Assembly: GCA_035525045.1 (NCBI GenBank)
Contig: DATLEX010000164.1
Location: 1 to 46,301 of the forward strand
Origin: DATLEX01 sp035525045
GTDB taxonomy: Bacteria; Acidobacteriota; Thermoanaerobaculia; Gp7-AA8
Direction: 5' to 3'
DNA: 46,301 bases
Shown here piece by piece: positions 23,749 through 32,414 of this stretch. The position numbers and the translations under genes are program-made. How positions within the stretch are numbered: the first letter of the stretch is position 1; every line of letters starts with the position of its first letter. The notes under the pieces are model-generated. The model worked only from the letters and a program-made list of their open reading frames with translations. It was not told the DNA's origin and made no database searches.

Positions 23749-23865
23749 CCCTCTCCCCGCTTGCGGGGAGAGGTGGCGCGAAGCGCCGGGTGAGGGGCAA
23801 TCCTCGAGAAGCGCCCCCTCATCCGGCCTTCGGCCACCTTCTCCCCCGCTGCGCGGGGGAGAAGG
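23749..23865. repeat. Pair of inverted REP-like palindromes
   Basis: Two about 50-bp units face each other. The first (23749-23798) has a hairpin of CCTCTCCCCGC/GCGGGGAGAGG type followed by TGGCGCGAAGCGCCGGGTGAGGGG. The second (about 23814-23865) is its imperfect reverse complement with a hairpin CCTTCTCCCCCGC/GCGGGGGAGAAGG. This matches the widespread REP/BIME style of intergenic element, here between the ClpX-like gene and nadK. Confidence 0.85.
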
Positions 23866-23915
23866 CTCTGCGACGTACAAATCTTCTCGGCGGGAGAAGG
23901 GGATGACGGACCTTG

Positions 23916-23921
23916 TATAGA
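23916..23921 (+). promoter_or_regulatory. -10 box (TATAGA) giving a leaderless nadK
   Basis: TATAGA ends 8 bases before the nadK ATG, with no Shine-Dalgarno in between. A leaderless or almost leaderless transcript is implied. Confidence 0.5.
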
Positions 23922-23929
23922 CTGCGGGC

Positions 23930-24793
23930 ATGCGGAGCATCGGAATCGCCGCGAAAACGTCGTCGCCCGCTGCGCTCGAGTACGCCGCGGGCGTGGCCCG
24001 CGACCTGAAGAAGCGCGGCCTGGAGGTCTGCTTCGACGACGTCACCGCCGCGGCCATCGGCGAAAAGGCGGCCGACTGCGTCACGCGCTCCGAGCTCGGA
24101 TCCGGCTCCGAGCTGCTGATCACTTTCGGCGGAGACGGCACCCTCCTCTCCGTGGCCCGCCACGCCCCGCCGAACGTCCCCATCCTCGGCGTGAACATGG
24201 GCACGCTCGGCTTCCTCACCGAGGTGAGGCTGGACGAGTTTCCCTCGCTCCTGGAACGCGTGCTGGCGGACGATTACCTGGTCGAGCCGCGCGTCACCTT
24301 CAGCGTCACCGTGCAGGGACCGGGGCGCGAGGATCGGGAGTACCGCGTGCTCAACGACGCGGCCATCAACAAGAGCGCCCTGGCGCGCATCATCGAGATG
24401 CGGGTGAGCGTGGCCGGCCTCTTCGTCTCCAACTTCCGCGGCGACGGGCTGATCGTCAGCACGCCCACCGGGTCGACGGCCTACAACCTCTCCGCCGGCG
24501 GGCCCATCGTCTACCCGACCATGAACGCCATCGTGATCACGCCCATCTGCCCGCACATGATCACCAACAGGCCGCTGGTGCTCCCCGACGAGCTGGACAT
24601 CGAGATCGGCATCGTCACCCCTGCCGAGGAGCAGGAGATCTATGTGACCCTCGACGGCCAGGAAGGGACCCCGATCAACGAGAACGACCGCGTCTGCGTG
24701 CGCAAATCATCGAACAACGTCCTGCTCGTGCAGTCCCCCGACAAGAACTACTTCGACGTGCTGCGGACGAAGTTGAAGTGGGGGGAAGGGTAG
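23930..24793 (+). CDS. nadK: NAD kinase
   Basis: The 287-residue product is NAD kinase, which makes NADP from NAD and ATP or polyphosphate. The catalytic GGDG motif is at residues 67-70 (ITFGGDGTLLS), followed by the NMGTLGFLTEV motif, the VLNDAAINK segment and DGLIVSTPTGSTAYNLSAGG, all conserved in NAD-binding. Length is normal. It stands alone between a REP-like repeat and a convergent transglycosylase gene. Confidence 0.95.
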   Translation: MRSIGIAAKTSSPAALEYAAGVARDLKKRGLEVCFDDVTAAAIGEKAADCVTRSELGSGSELLITFGGDGTLLSVARHAPPNVPILGVNMGTLGFLTEVRLDEFPSLLERVLADDYLVEPRVTFSVTVQGPGREDREYRVLNDAAINKSALARIIEMRVSVAGLFVSNFRGDGLIVSTPTGSTAYNLSAGGPIVYPTMNAIVITPICPHMITNRPLVLPDELDIEIGIVTPAEEQEIYVTLDGQEGTPINENDRVCVRKSSNNVLLVQSPDKNYFDVLRTKLKWGEG

Positions 24794-24802
24794 GACCAGA
24801 TG

Positions 24803-25465
24803 CTAGGGCTGCAGCGAGACTTCGTAAGTGGCCCGGACCGCTTTCACGTAGGCGCGCGTCTCGCGGTAGGGAGGGATGCCCTTGTACTTCTGCACCGCTC
24901 CGGGGCCGGCGTTGTAGGCGGCCAGGGCGAGGTCGAGATCGCCGTCGAACGTGTCGAGGAGCTGTCGCAGGTAACGCGTCCCGCCGAAGATGTTCTGCCG
25001 CACGTCGAAGACGTTCGTCACGCCGAGGTAGCGGGCCGTGGCGGGCATCAGTTGCATCAGGCCGCTCGCGCCGGCCGATGACACCGCGTTCGGGTTCCAG
25101 GCCGACTCGCGGCGGGCCACGGCCGCGATCAGGCGGGGATCGACGCCGTGCTCACGCGCCGCCTCTTCGATGACCGGCGAGAAGCGCCCGGGAACCGCCG
25201 TGGCGCGCGCGCGAGAATCGAACAGCACCTCGCCGAAGTGACGCGTCGCCAAACGCCTGGCCGACTGCAGGATGACCAGCGCCTCGCGGATGTTCCCCTC
25301 GAAACGGTGGGCCGTGATCTGCTTCGCGTCGTTGCTGATCACCACCCGCCCCGGCTTCCGAAGCCCGGCGGCCGGCACGTCGGCGGCCGAGAACTTCCGC
25401 TCGCCGGCCGGCGCGACACCGGCGGCGAGGACGAGTGTGACGGCGATCACGAAGAGATTTTTCAT
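24803..25465 (-). CDS. Secreted lytic transglycosylase (SLT domain)
   Basis: The 220-residue product has a signal peptide (MKNLFVIAVTLVLAAGVAPA) and a soluble lytic transglycosylase domain from about residue 95: the catalytic Glu in RRESAWNPNAVSSAGASGLM, then QLMPATARYLGV, NIFGGTRYLRQLL and LALAAYNAGPGAV. It cleaves the MurNAc-GlcNAc bond of peptidoglycan. Residues 20-90 hold no recognised domain. Convergent with nadK and divergent from the amidohydrolase. Confidence 0.92.
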   Translation of the reverse strand: MKNLFVIAVTLVLAAGVAPAGERKFSAADVPAAGLRKPGRVVISNDAKQITAHRFEGNIREALVILQSARRLATRHFGEVLFDSRARATAVPGRFSPVIEEAAREHGVDPRLIAAVARRESAWNPNAVSSAGASGLMQLMPATARYLGVTNVFDVRQNIFGGTRYLRQLLDTFDGDLDLALAAYNAGPGAVQKYKGIPPYRETRAYVKAVRATYEVSLQP

Positions 25466-25508
25466 GGAGAGCAGTGAGGGAACCGGCCCCCGGGAGCCCC
25501 TATTCCGA

Positions 25509-25514
25509 TACGAT
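25509..25514 (+). promoter_or_regulatory. -10 box (TACGAT) giving a leaderless amidohydrolase
   Basis: TACGAT ends 7 bases before ATG 25522. No ribosome-binding site is found, so transcription would start at the start codon. Confidence 0.45.
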
Positions 25515-25521
25515 CCGCCGC

Positions 25522-27183
25522 ATGCGCATTCGCCGACTCATCGCTGCAGTATGCTTCTTTCCCTTCGCCGGCTGCGGCACCGCACAGATGGAGCAGGGGA
25601 CGATCTTCACCGGGACGGTCGTGGTGGGAGAGGAGCAGACGCCGCGCGCGGGATATGCCGTCTACGTGCACGACGGGCTCATCCGTGACGTCGGACCGGC
25701 CGCGGCCGTTACCGCCGCGCATCGGGGAGCCCGCCTCGTGGAGACGGGGGGAACGATCCTCCCCGGCCTCGTCGATGCGCACGCGCACCTCTACGGCCTC
25801 GGCCTCGCGCTCGACACCGTGAGCCTGACCGGCACGCGCTCGCTCGACGAGGTCGTCCAGCGAGTCCGCGACCGCCTCGCCACCGCCGCACCCGACGAGT
25901 GGATCCTCGGCCGGGGCTGGGACCAGAACCAGTGGCCGGTGCAGGAGTTTCCGACCGCGGCACCGCTCGACGCCGCCGTCGGCGACCGGCCGGTGTGGCT
26001 GCGCCGCGTCGACGGACACGCCGCGCTCGCCAGCTCGGCGGCGATGCGCGCCGCCGGCATCACCGCGGCCACGCCTGATCCGCCGGGCGGCCGCATCCTC
26101 CGCGACGCCGAGGGGAAGCCCACCGGCGTCTTCATCGACGCGGCCATGGCCCTGGTCGAACGCATCGTGCCGCCGGTCTCGTTCGAGCAGCGGAAACGCC
26201 ATGTCCTCGCCAGCGCGCAGCGCATCGCCCGGAACGGGCTGACCGCCATCCACGATGCCGGCGCCGACGGGGAGACGATCCGGGCGGTGCGGGAGCTGAT
26301 CGACGAGGGACGGTTTCCGATCCGTGTCTACGTGATGCTCGGCGACAACGAAGCACTGCTGCGGGAGTGGTTCGCGCGCGGTCCGCTCCTCGATTACGGC
26401 GGCCGGCTGACCGTCCGCTCCGTGAAGCTGTACGCAGACGGGGCCCTCGGCAGCCGCGGCGCGGCGCTGCTCGAGCCCTACAGCGACGACCCCGGCAACC
26501 GGGGCCTGATGATCGCCTCGACCGGGCACATGACCGACGTGGCCCGCCGCGCCCGCGCGGCCGGCTTCCAGGTGAACACGCACGCCATCGGCGACGCCGG
26601 GGTGCGCAACGTCCTCGACGCATACGAGGCCGCGGGCGTCCAGCAGCAGGACCGCTTCCGGATCGAGCACCTGCAGGTCGTCGCCCCCTCCGACTTCGCC
26701 AGGCTGGCCCGGCGCGGCGTCATCGCCTCGATGCAGCCGACGCACGCCACCTCCGACATGTACTGGGCCGAGGCGCGCCTCGGTCCCGAGCGCGTGCGGG
26801 GGGCGTACGCCTGGCGGACCGTTCTCGACAGCGGCGGCCGCCTGGCCCTCGGGTCCGATTTTCCGGTCGAAGAGGTGAACCCGTGGCTCGGGATCTACGC
26901 CGCCGTGACCCGGCGCGACCAGAAGGGCTGGCCGGAGAAAGGCTGGTATCCAGGCCAGCGCCTGACCCTGGCCGAAGCGATTCGGGGATTCACCCGCGAC
27001 GCGGCCTTCGCCGCGTTCGAAGAGACGAGAAGCGGCAGCATCGAGCCGGGGAAACTTGCCGACCTGACCATCGTCGAGGAGAACCCGTACGCCGTCTCGC
27101 CCGACGCGCTCGACGAGGTGCGCGTGAAGTACACGGTCGTGGGCGGGGAGATCGTCTACCTCGCGGCCGGCGCCGGCCGGTAG
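25522..27183 (+). CDS. YtcJ-like metal-dependent amidohydrolase, lipoprotein
   Basis: The 553-residue product is an amidohydrolase of the YtcJ/NfdA type. It starts with a lipoprotein signal (AAVCFFPFAGC, Cys18 lipidated). Metal ligands of the TIM barrel are visible: GLVDAHAHL (HxH), HAIGDAG, EHLQVV, and LGSDFPVE as the C-terminal Asp. VKLYADGALGSRGA and IEPGKLADLTIVEENP (beta-sandwich end) are typical. ATG 25522 gives the lipobox at the right place; 16 codons further upstream are in frame but unsupported. The substrate is unknown. Its end overlaps the convergent membrane protein gene by 28 bases. Confidence 0.88.
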   Translation: MRIRRLIAAVCFFPFAGCGTAQMEQGTIFTGTVVVGEEQTPRAGYAVYVHDGLIRDVGPAAAVTAAHRGARLVETGGTILPGLVDAHAHLYGLGLALDTVSLTGTRSLDEVVQRVRDRLATAAPDEWILGRGWDQNQWPVQEFPTAAPLDAAVGDRPVWLRRVDGHAALASSAAMRAAGITAATPDPPGGRILRDAEGKPTGVFIDAAMALVERIVPPVSFEQRKRHVLASAQRIARNGLTAIHDAGADGETIRAVRELIDEGRFPIRVYVMLGDNEALLREWFARGPLLDYGGRLTVRSVKLYADGALGSRGAALLEPYSDDPGNRGLMIASTGHMTDVARRARAAGFQVNTHAIGDAGVRNVLDAYEAAGVQQQDRFRIEHLQVVAPSDFARLARRGVIASMQPTHATSDMYWAEARLGPERVRGAYAWRTVLDSGGRLALGSDFPVEEVNPWLGIYAAVTRRDQKGWPEKGWYPGQRLTLAEAIRGFTRDAAFAAFEETRSGSIEPGKLADLTIVEENPYAVSPDALDEVRVKYTVVGGEIVYLAAGAGR

Positions 27184-27554
27184 CGACGGGAGAGGAGCTC
27201 GCGCAACGCGCCTGGCGCGATGGTGCTCCCGATCAGAATGAGCGCGCCGATCGCGCTGAAGACAACCTCCTCCGGATCGGTCCTGAAGAGCAGCACGAAT
27301 GTCGTCTCGATCACGATCGGAATCGTGACCAGCGCCGCGTTCAAGGTTGGCCGTAGAACACCGATCATCGTACCGACGTAGCCGCCGGCGAATCCCGCGA
27401 TCACGGCCACGATCGTGCCGAGAACGACTTCGCGAAGATCGCCCTTGTCGACGAGGGCATGGCCCAGGACGAGCGGGAATCCGAAGCTGGTGATAACCAC
27501 GATGAGGGCGTACCCGGCAACCGCCGCCCCGATCGAACGCAGAGCCGTACGCAT
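27156..27554 (-). CDS. Small four-helix membrane protein, unknown
   Basis: The 132-residue product has about four hydrophobic helices (near 7-30, 43-66, 72-91 and 98-115) and a basic C-terminus. I do not recognise a family. The gene is convergent with the amidohydrolase gene and overlaps its last 28 bases. Hydrophobic pattern and ATG start support it. Confidence 0.65.
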   Translation of the reverse strand: MRTALRSIGAAVAGYALIVVITSFGFPLVLGHALVDKGDLREVVLGTIVAVIAGFAGGYVGTMIGVLRPTLNAALVTIPIVIETTFVLLFRTDPEEVVFSAIGALILIGSTIAPGALRELLSRRYRPAPAAR

Positions 27555-27637
27555 GCGGACATCATCGCCCGTCGCGATGTCGGTCGCTAGAACATGCGTC
27601 GTTCCCGCTTTGTACCGGCGTCGCCGGCCGGCGGTGC

Positions 27638-27643
27638 TTTAAT
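27638..27643 (+). promoter_or_regulatory. Extended -10 box (TGC-TTTAAT), leaderless AraC gene
   Basis: TTTAAT with an upstream TG ends 6 bases before ATG 27650, with no ribosome-binding site. Confidence 0.5.
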
Positions 27644-27649
27644 TGGGCC

Positions 27650-28429
27650 ATGCGCGGCGTCCACAGCTTCGGCCAGGAGCTTCGAACCTGCGTGCTGCCC
27701 GGCATTCATGTCGCGGAAACGCTGATGCCCGCGGGTCTCGTCCTCCCGGAACATGCACACGACCCGGGGCAGGTCTGCTTCATCCTGGAGGGGACGTACA
27801 GCGAGGAGCTTGCCGGCGGCGAACACCTCTTGAGGCCGGGGGACATCCAGTTCCATTCGCCCGGCGAGCGGCACGCGAATTCCGTCGCTGCCGGCGGGGC
27901 CCTGACGCTGCTGATCTCGGTCGATCGAGAGCGCTGGATCGATGTCGTCGCACGGCGGCCGTTCTGTTCCCCGGTTCTGGATGAAATCGGCCGCGAGGTG
28001 AGGAAGGAGCTGGCGCGCCAGGATCCGGCTTCCAGCGCCGCTCTCGAAGGATTGTCTCTCGTTCTGCTCTCGCGCCTGGCCCGCCTCGAGCTGCAGGGGG
28101 GTGCGCGCGAGCCGCAGTGGGTGCGGGAGGCGGTGTTCCGAATCGAGCGGGACTACGACCGGCCCATGTCCCTCTCGTCGGTGGCGGAGGATGCCGGCGT
28201 CCATCGGGCCACGCTGGCGGCCGCCTTTCGGCGGTTCCGCGGGACATCAGTGGGCGAGCTCATCCGATCGGTTCGAATCGCGCGCGCCCGGGAAGCCCTC
28301 GCTGGGACGAACGCGCCCATCGCCGAGGTCGCGCAGCAGACCGGTTTCGCCGACCAGGCTCACCTCGGCCGGGTCTTCAAGCGAATGACCGGCATGACGC
28401 CGGGCGATTTCCGAAGGCGAGGCGGATAA
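27650..28429 (+). CDS. AraC-family transcriptional regulator
   Basis: The 259-residue product has an N-terminal cupin-like sensor (about 20-90: LPEHAHDPGQVCFILEGTYS then LRPGDIQFHSPGERHAN) and a C-terminal AraC DNA-binding domain with two helix-turn-helices: SLSSVAEDAGVHRATLAAAF and IAEVAQQTGFADQAHLGRVF, ending MTGMTPGDFRR. The effector and targets are unknown. It stands alone and converges on the PfkB gene. Confidence 0.92.
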   Translation: MRGVHSFGQELRTCVLPGIHVAETLMPAGLVLPEHAHDPGQVCFILEGTYSEELAGGEHLLRPGDIQFHSPGERHANSVAAGGALTLLISVDRERWIDVVARRPFCSPVLDEIGREVRKELARQDPASSAALEGLSLVLLSRLARLELQGGAREPQWVREAVFRIERDYDRPMSLSSVAEDAGVHRATLAAAFRRFRGTSVGELIRSVRIARAREALAGTNAPIAEVAQQTGFADQAHLGRVFKRMTGMTPGDFRRRGG

Positions 28430-28450
28430 GAGATCGCTCAGCGAGCGACT

Positions 28451-29380
28451 TCATTCCTCATCCCTCATCTCGAAGTCTTCGAAGTGCGTCAGCGCGCGGA
28501 AGGCGCGGTAGCGCTCGTGGATGTCGGCGAGGCTGATCTCGCGGAGGCGATCGAGCGAGAACTTCTCCACCGTGAACGAGGCCAGGACGCTGCCGAAGAT
28601 GATGGCGCGGCGGATCTCGCGGTCCGTCACATCGCTCCGCGAGGCGAGGTAACCGAGAAAGCCTCCGGCGAAGGTGTCGCCCGCGCCCGTGGGATCGAAG
28701 ACGCTCTCCAGCGGGTAGGCAGGCGCCGCAAACACAGCTTCCGGAGTGATCATCAGCACGCCATACTCGCCGCGTTTGATGACCAGTGCCTGCGCACCGA
28801 AGCGGAGAATGCCGCGCGCCGCCCGGATCAGGTTCGACTCGTCCATGAACTGCCGCACCTCGGCCTCGTTGATGATGATCAGGTCGACCGCGCCGAACAT
28901 CCGTCCCAGCGCCTCGGGCTTCGAGGTGATCCAGTAGTTCATGGTGTCGAGGGCCACGATGCGCGGACGGCGGGTCTGCTCCAGGACGCTCATCTGCAGC
29001 TCGGGATCGATGTTTGCCAGGAAGAGGGCGTCGGCCCTCCGCTGCCGCTCGTTGAGCTGCGGCTGGAACTCGGCGAAGACGTTCAGTTGCGTGTCGCGCG
29101 TCGTGGCGACGTTCAGGTCATAGCCGTACTCGCCGCTCCAGAAAAAGGTCTTCGCGCCCGCGACGCGCCGCAGACCGTCGGTGTTGATGTTCCGCCCCTC
29201 GAACACGGCCATGTCGCGGTCGGTGAAGTCGTCGCCGACGACGGCCACCAGATCGACGGGTGTGAAGAAGGACGCTGCGACGGAAAAGTACGTGGCCGAT
29301 CCGCCGATGGCGCGATCGACCTGCCCGAACGGTGTCTTCAGCGCGTCGAACGCGACGCTGCCGACTACGAGAATGGCCAT
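28451..29380 (-). CDS. PfkB-family carbohydrate/nucleoside kinase
   Basis: The 309-residue product is a PfkB-family kinase. The N-terminal substrate motif is GGSATYFSVAAS, and the catalytic-Asp/anion-hole motif is DPTGAGDTFAGGFLGYLAS near residue 230. The middle includes NEAEVRQFM. Substrate cannot be decided; the neighbour MTA phosphorylase suggests adenosine or a sugar from nucleoside salvage. It begins 16 bases after the MTA phosphorylase stop and is the last gene of the operon. Confidence 0.88.
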   Translation of the reverse strand: MAILVVGSVAFDALKTPFGQVDRAIGGSATYFSVAASFFTPVDLVAVVGDDFTDRDMAVFEGRNINTDGLRRVAGAKTFFWSGEYGYDLNVATTRDTQLNVFAEFQPQLNERQRRADALFLANIDPELQMSVLEQTRRPRIVALDTMNYWITSKPEALGRMFGAVDLIIINEAEVRQFMDESNLIRAARGILRFGAQALVIKRGEYGVLMITPEAVFAAPAYPLESVFDPTGAGDTFAGGFLGYLASRSDVTDREIRRAIIFGSVLASFTVEKFSLDRLREISLADIHERYRAFRALTHFEDFEMRDEE

Positions 29381-29396
29381 GCGAATCCTCAGGCCC

Positions 29397-30266
29397 CTAC
29401 GTGATGTACTTCCGAATCAATGGCGCGAGATCGTCCTTCACCTTCGGCGGGACGACGCGCGGGTCGGTGATGATGGCGTACTGCAACGCGGTGGCACAGG
29501 CGCAGTCGCGGCTGCGCCCGGCGGCGGGCTTGATGCTCATTCTCAGGATCTTCTGGGCCATGGCGGCGTTGGCCCGGAGATAACCGAGGACCTGCTCGAC
29601 CGTGACCGCCTCGGCGCTCTCGTGCCAGCAGTCGTAGTCGGTGACCAGCGCCATCGTGGCGTAGCAGATCTCGGCCTCCCGCGCCAGCTTCGCTTCCTGC
29701 AGGTTGGTCATCCCGATCACGTCGACGCCCCAGGAGCGATAGAGGCTCGATTCCGCGCGGGTGGAGAACTGCGGCCCTTCGATGCAGACGTAGACTCCGC
29801 CCATGTGCACGCGCGCACCCGCTTCGCGCCCGGCGTTGCCCAGCAGAGACGACACCCCGGCGCAGACCGGGTCGGCGAGGGAGACGTGGGCGATGAGCCC
29901 GTTGCCGAAGAAGGTGTCGGGGCGGTGCCGCGTGCGATCGATGAACTGGTGCGGGAAGACGATGTCGGTCGGGTGGTAGTCCTCCTTCATCGAGCCGACG
30001 GCGCTCGCCGAGAGGATCGTGTGCACGCCGAGGAGCTTGAAGCCGAGGATGTTGGCGCGGTAGTTCAGCTCGCTCGGCATCAGGCGGTGCCCGCGTCCAT
30101 GCCGGGCCAGGAACGCCACCCGCACCCCGTCGATCTCTCCGAGCACGTACGGGTCCGACGGTTCGCCGAAGGGCGTCTCCATCTTGCGCTCAGAGAGCAC
30201 GCGCAGGCCTTCCATATCGTAGAGCCCCGAGCCGCCGATGATGCCGACCTGTGCCTCGGCGGTCAT
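29397..30266 (-). CDS. mtnP: S-methyl-5'-thioadenosine phosphorylase
   Basis: The 289-residue product is a PNP/MTAP-family enzyme. IIGGSGLYD binds phosphate, HGRGHRLMPSELNYRAN and ILSASAVGSMKEDYHPTDIV are conserved, and VYVCIEGPQFSTRAES plus GMTNLQEAKLAREAEI form the purine pocket. VTDYDCWHE is the MTA-specific motif (human ATDYDCW), so it should split 5'-methylthioadenosine into adenine and methylthioribose-1-phosphate in methionine salvage. ATG 30266 overlaps the upstream oxidoreductase stop by 4 bases (ATGA), so an apparent longer N-terminus is not real. Confidence 0.93.
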   Translation of the reverse strand: MTAEAQVGIIGGSGLYDMEGLRVLSERKMETPFGEPSDPYVLGEIDGVRVAFLARHGRGHRLMPSELNYRANILGFKLLGVHTILSASAVGSMKEDYHPTDIVFPHQFIDRTRHRPDTFFGNGLIAHVSLADPVCAGVSSLLGNAGREAGARVHMGGVYVCIEGPQFSTRAESSLYRSWGVDVIGMTNLQEAKLAREAEICYATMALVTDYDCWHESAEAVTVEQVLGYLRANAAMAQKILRMSIKPAAGRSRDCACATALQYAIITDPRVVPPKVKDDLAPLIRKYIT

Positions 30267-31189
30267 GGTTTCCACCGCCTCATCGATTCCTCGATCGCCC
30301 CCGCCACGCGATGGGCCAGGACGACCGCGGCCAGCCCGTCTTCCGCCGTCACCAGCGGCCGGGCGCGCTGCCGGACGCACTCCAGGAAGGCCTCCAGCTC
30401 CGCCCGCAACGGCTCTTTCTTCTCCACCGTCAGCTCCAGGGCCTGCAGGGTCCTCCCCGTCAGGCGGTAGCCTTTCGCCTCCTGCTCCTTGGTGTCCGTG
30501 GAGACGTAGAAGTCGCTGCCGAAAAACCTCTGTTTCCGCACGCGATCCTGCGAGACGCGGCTTGCCGTCAGGTTCGCCACCGCGCCGTTGGCCAGTTCCA
30601 GGCGGACGTTGGTGATGTCGACCTTGTCGGTCAGGACCGGCACGCCCACGGCGCGGATCTCGACCACCTCCTGGCGCAGGAGGGAGAGGACGAGGTTCAA
30701 GTCATGGATCATCAGGTCGAGGAGCACGTCGATGTCGAGCGAGCGACCGCTGAAGACGCCGATCCGGTCCGCCTCGAAGAACCGGGCCTCGGAAACGAGA
30801 TCGGCTACGGCCACGATGGCGGGGTTGTACCGCTCCACGTGCCCGACCTGGATGATCCGTCCCCGCGCCCCGGCCAGCTCGATGAGCCGTTCCGCCTCGG
30901 CGGCCGTCGCGGTGATCGGCTTCTCGATCAGCACGTCGCATCCCGTCTCGATCAACTCCCGCGCCACCTCGTAGTGCGTGGTCGTCGGCGTCGACACCAC
31001 CGCGCAGTCGGCCCGGGCAGCCAGCTCGGCGACCGAGCCGATGCGCTCGAGGTTGAGCATGGAGGCGATCTCGGCGGCGCGCTCGTCGTTCGTCTCCACG
31101 AACCCGGCGACCGTCGCCTCCGGGATCTCGGTCAGCACGCGCGCGTGCAGCCGCCCCAGGTATCCGGTTCCGACGACGCCGATGCGCAC
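30263..31189 (-). CDS. Gfo/Idh/MocA-family oxidoreductase in the lpx operon
   Basis: The 308-residue product has the NAD(P)-binding fold IGVVGTGYLGRLHARVL and the family motif VLIEKPIT, followed by QVGHVERYNPA and the C-terminal beta-sheet domain with a HDLNLVLSLL segment. Located directly after lpxA (1-base overlap), it may oxidise UDP-GlcNAc derivatives, as GnnA does for 2,3-diamino-lipid A, although the partner aminotransferase GnnB is not in the window. That role is inference. GTG 31189 is the start. Confidence 0.88.
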   Translation of the reverse strand: MRIGVVGTGYLGRLHARVLTEIPEATVAGFVETNDERAAEIASMLNLERIGSVAELAARADCAVVSTPTTTHYEVARELIETGCDVLIEKPITATAAEAERLIELAGARGRIIQVGHVERYNPAIVAVADLVSEARFFEADRIGVFSGRSLDIDVLLDLMIHDLNLVLSLLRQEVVEIRAVGVPVLTDKVDITNVRLELANGAVANLTASRVSQDRVRKQRFFGSDFYVSTDTKEQEAKGYRLTGRTLQALELTVEKKEPLRAELEAFLECVRQRARPLVTAEDGLAAVVLAHRVAGAIEESMRRWKP

Positions 31190-31977
31190 TAGCGGACGAC
31201 CCCGCGCTTCGAGCTCCTGACGAACTCGGCGAAATAGCGAACCTCGGAAAAGAAGCCGACCTCGTCCTCGATCCGCGCCAGCGCTTCCTCGACTCTCAGC
31301 TTCGAGCGCACCAGGAGCCGGTAGGCCCGCTGCAGGGCCTCGATGCTCTCCCGGGAAAAACCCTTCCGTGCCAGGCCGAGGGTATTGATCCCGTAGGTCT
31401 TCGCCGGGCGGCTTCCCACGGTCTTCACGAACGGCAGGACGTCCTGCGTAGGGATGGTCCCGCCGCCGATGAAGGCGTGGTCACCGACACGGCAGTGCTG
31501 ATGCACGCCCGAAAACGCCCCGATCGTGGCATGGTCCCCCACGTCGACATGCCCGGCCAGCGTGGCGTTGTTGGCGAAGATCGTGTTCGACCCGACGTGG
31601 CAGTCATGCGCCACGTGCGCGTAGGCCATGAAGAAGTTCTCGGAGCCGATGGTGGTGATCGCTCCACCGCCGGCCGTGCCGCGGCTGACGGTCACGAACT
31701 CGCGGAAGAGATTGTCGTTGCCGATGATGAGCTCGGTCCGCTCCCCCCGGAACTTCACGTCCTGCGGCGGCATACCAATGCAGGCGTGGCCGGTGATGTG
31801 ATTGCGCTCACCGATGGTGGTGGGGCCCTCGATGCGGGTATGCGGCCCGATCACCGTGCCCGGCCCGATGGTCACATGCGGGCCGATGATCGCGTACGGG
31901 CCGATGACCGCGTCGCGGGCGACGGCCGCCTCGCTGCTGACGATCGCCGTCGGGTGGATCGTACCCTGCGTGGTCAT
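31189..31977 (-). CDS. lpxA: UDP-N-acetylglucosamine O-acyltransferase LpxA
   Basis: The 262-residue product is a left-handed beta-helix of hexapeptide repeats (IGPYAIIGPHVTIGPGTVIG and so on). The catalytic-His region is YAHVAHDCHVGSNTIFANNA, then TLAGHVDVGDHATIGAFSGV and HQHCRVGDHAFIGGGT. The position that sets acyl length in E. coli (Gly173) aligns with a Gly, which suggests a long acyl chain; this is a by-eye alignment. It catalyses the first step of lipid A synthesis. It overlaps fabZ by 4 bases. Confidence 0.96.
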   Translation of the reverse strand: MTTQGTIHPTAIVSSEAAVARDAVIGPYAIIGPHVTIGPGTVIGPHTRIEGPTTIGERNHITGHACIGMPPQDVKFRGERTELIIGNDNLFREFVTVSRGTAGGGAITTIGSENFFMAYAHVAHDCHVGSNTIFANNATLAGHVDVGDHATIGAFSGVHQHCRVGDHAFIGGGTIPTQDVLPFVKTVGSRPAKTYGINTLGLARKGFSRESIEALQRAYRLLVRSKLRVEEALARIEDEVGFFSEVRYFAEFVRSSKRGVVR

Positions 31978-32414
31978 TCCGGCCGGTCCACCATCACCGA
32001 TATCAGCTCGGCCTCGGCGGCCAGCTCGTCGCCCACGCGCGCCGAGCCCCGCAGCTTCACCGTCGAGGCCCTCCGGTGCAGCACCTCACACTCGATGATG
32101 AGCTGATCGCCGGGCACCACCGGCTTGCGGAAGCGGGCCTTGTCCACCCCGCCGAAGAGGAAGAGCTTCTTCTCGCGGTCGGGGATGTCGCGGAGGAAGA
32201 GCACCGCGCCGCACTGGGCCATGGCCTCGATGATCAGCACGCCCGGCATCACCGGCGCGCCGGGAAAGTGACCCTGGAAGAACTGCTCGTTGGCGCTGAC
32301 GTTCTTCAGCCCCACGATCCGCTTCCCGTCCTCGATCTCCAGGATCCGGTCGACCAGGAGCATCGGATAGCGATGCGGCAGCAGCTTCATGATCTCGGTG
32401 ATCGTCATCGTCAC
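31974..32414 (-). CDS. fabZ: 3-hydroxyacyl-ACP dehydratase FabZ
   Basis: The 146-residue product is the hot-dog-fold dehydratase FabZ of fatty acid synthesis: LLPHRYPMLLVDRI at the start, catalytic His in GHFPGAPVMPG, catalytic Glu in IIEAMAQ, and KARFRKPVVPGDQL. Its place between lpxD and lpxA with 4-base overlaps on both sides is the standard arrangement, since it competes with them for 3-hydroxyacyl-ACP. Confidence 0.97.
   Translation of the reverse strand: MTMTITEIMKLLPHRYPMLLVDRILEIEDGKRIVGLKNVSANEQFFQGHFPGAPVMPGVLIIEAMAQCGAVLFLRDIPDREKKLFLFGGVDKARFRKPVVPGDQLIIECEVLHRRASTVKLRGSARVGDELAAEAELISVMVDRPE

Noticed and set aside
25709..26759. Several Arg/Ala-rich minus-strand frames opposite the amidohydrolase
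   Set aside because: They are antisense shadows; metal-site motifs are on the plus strand.
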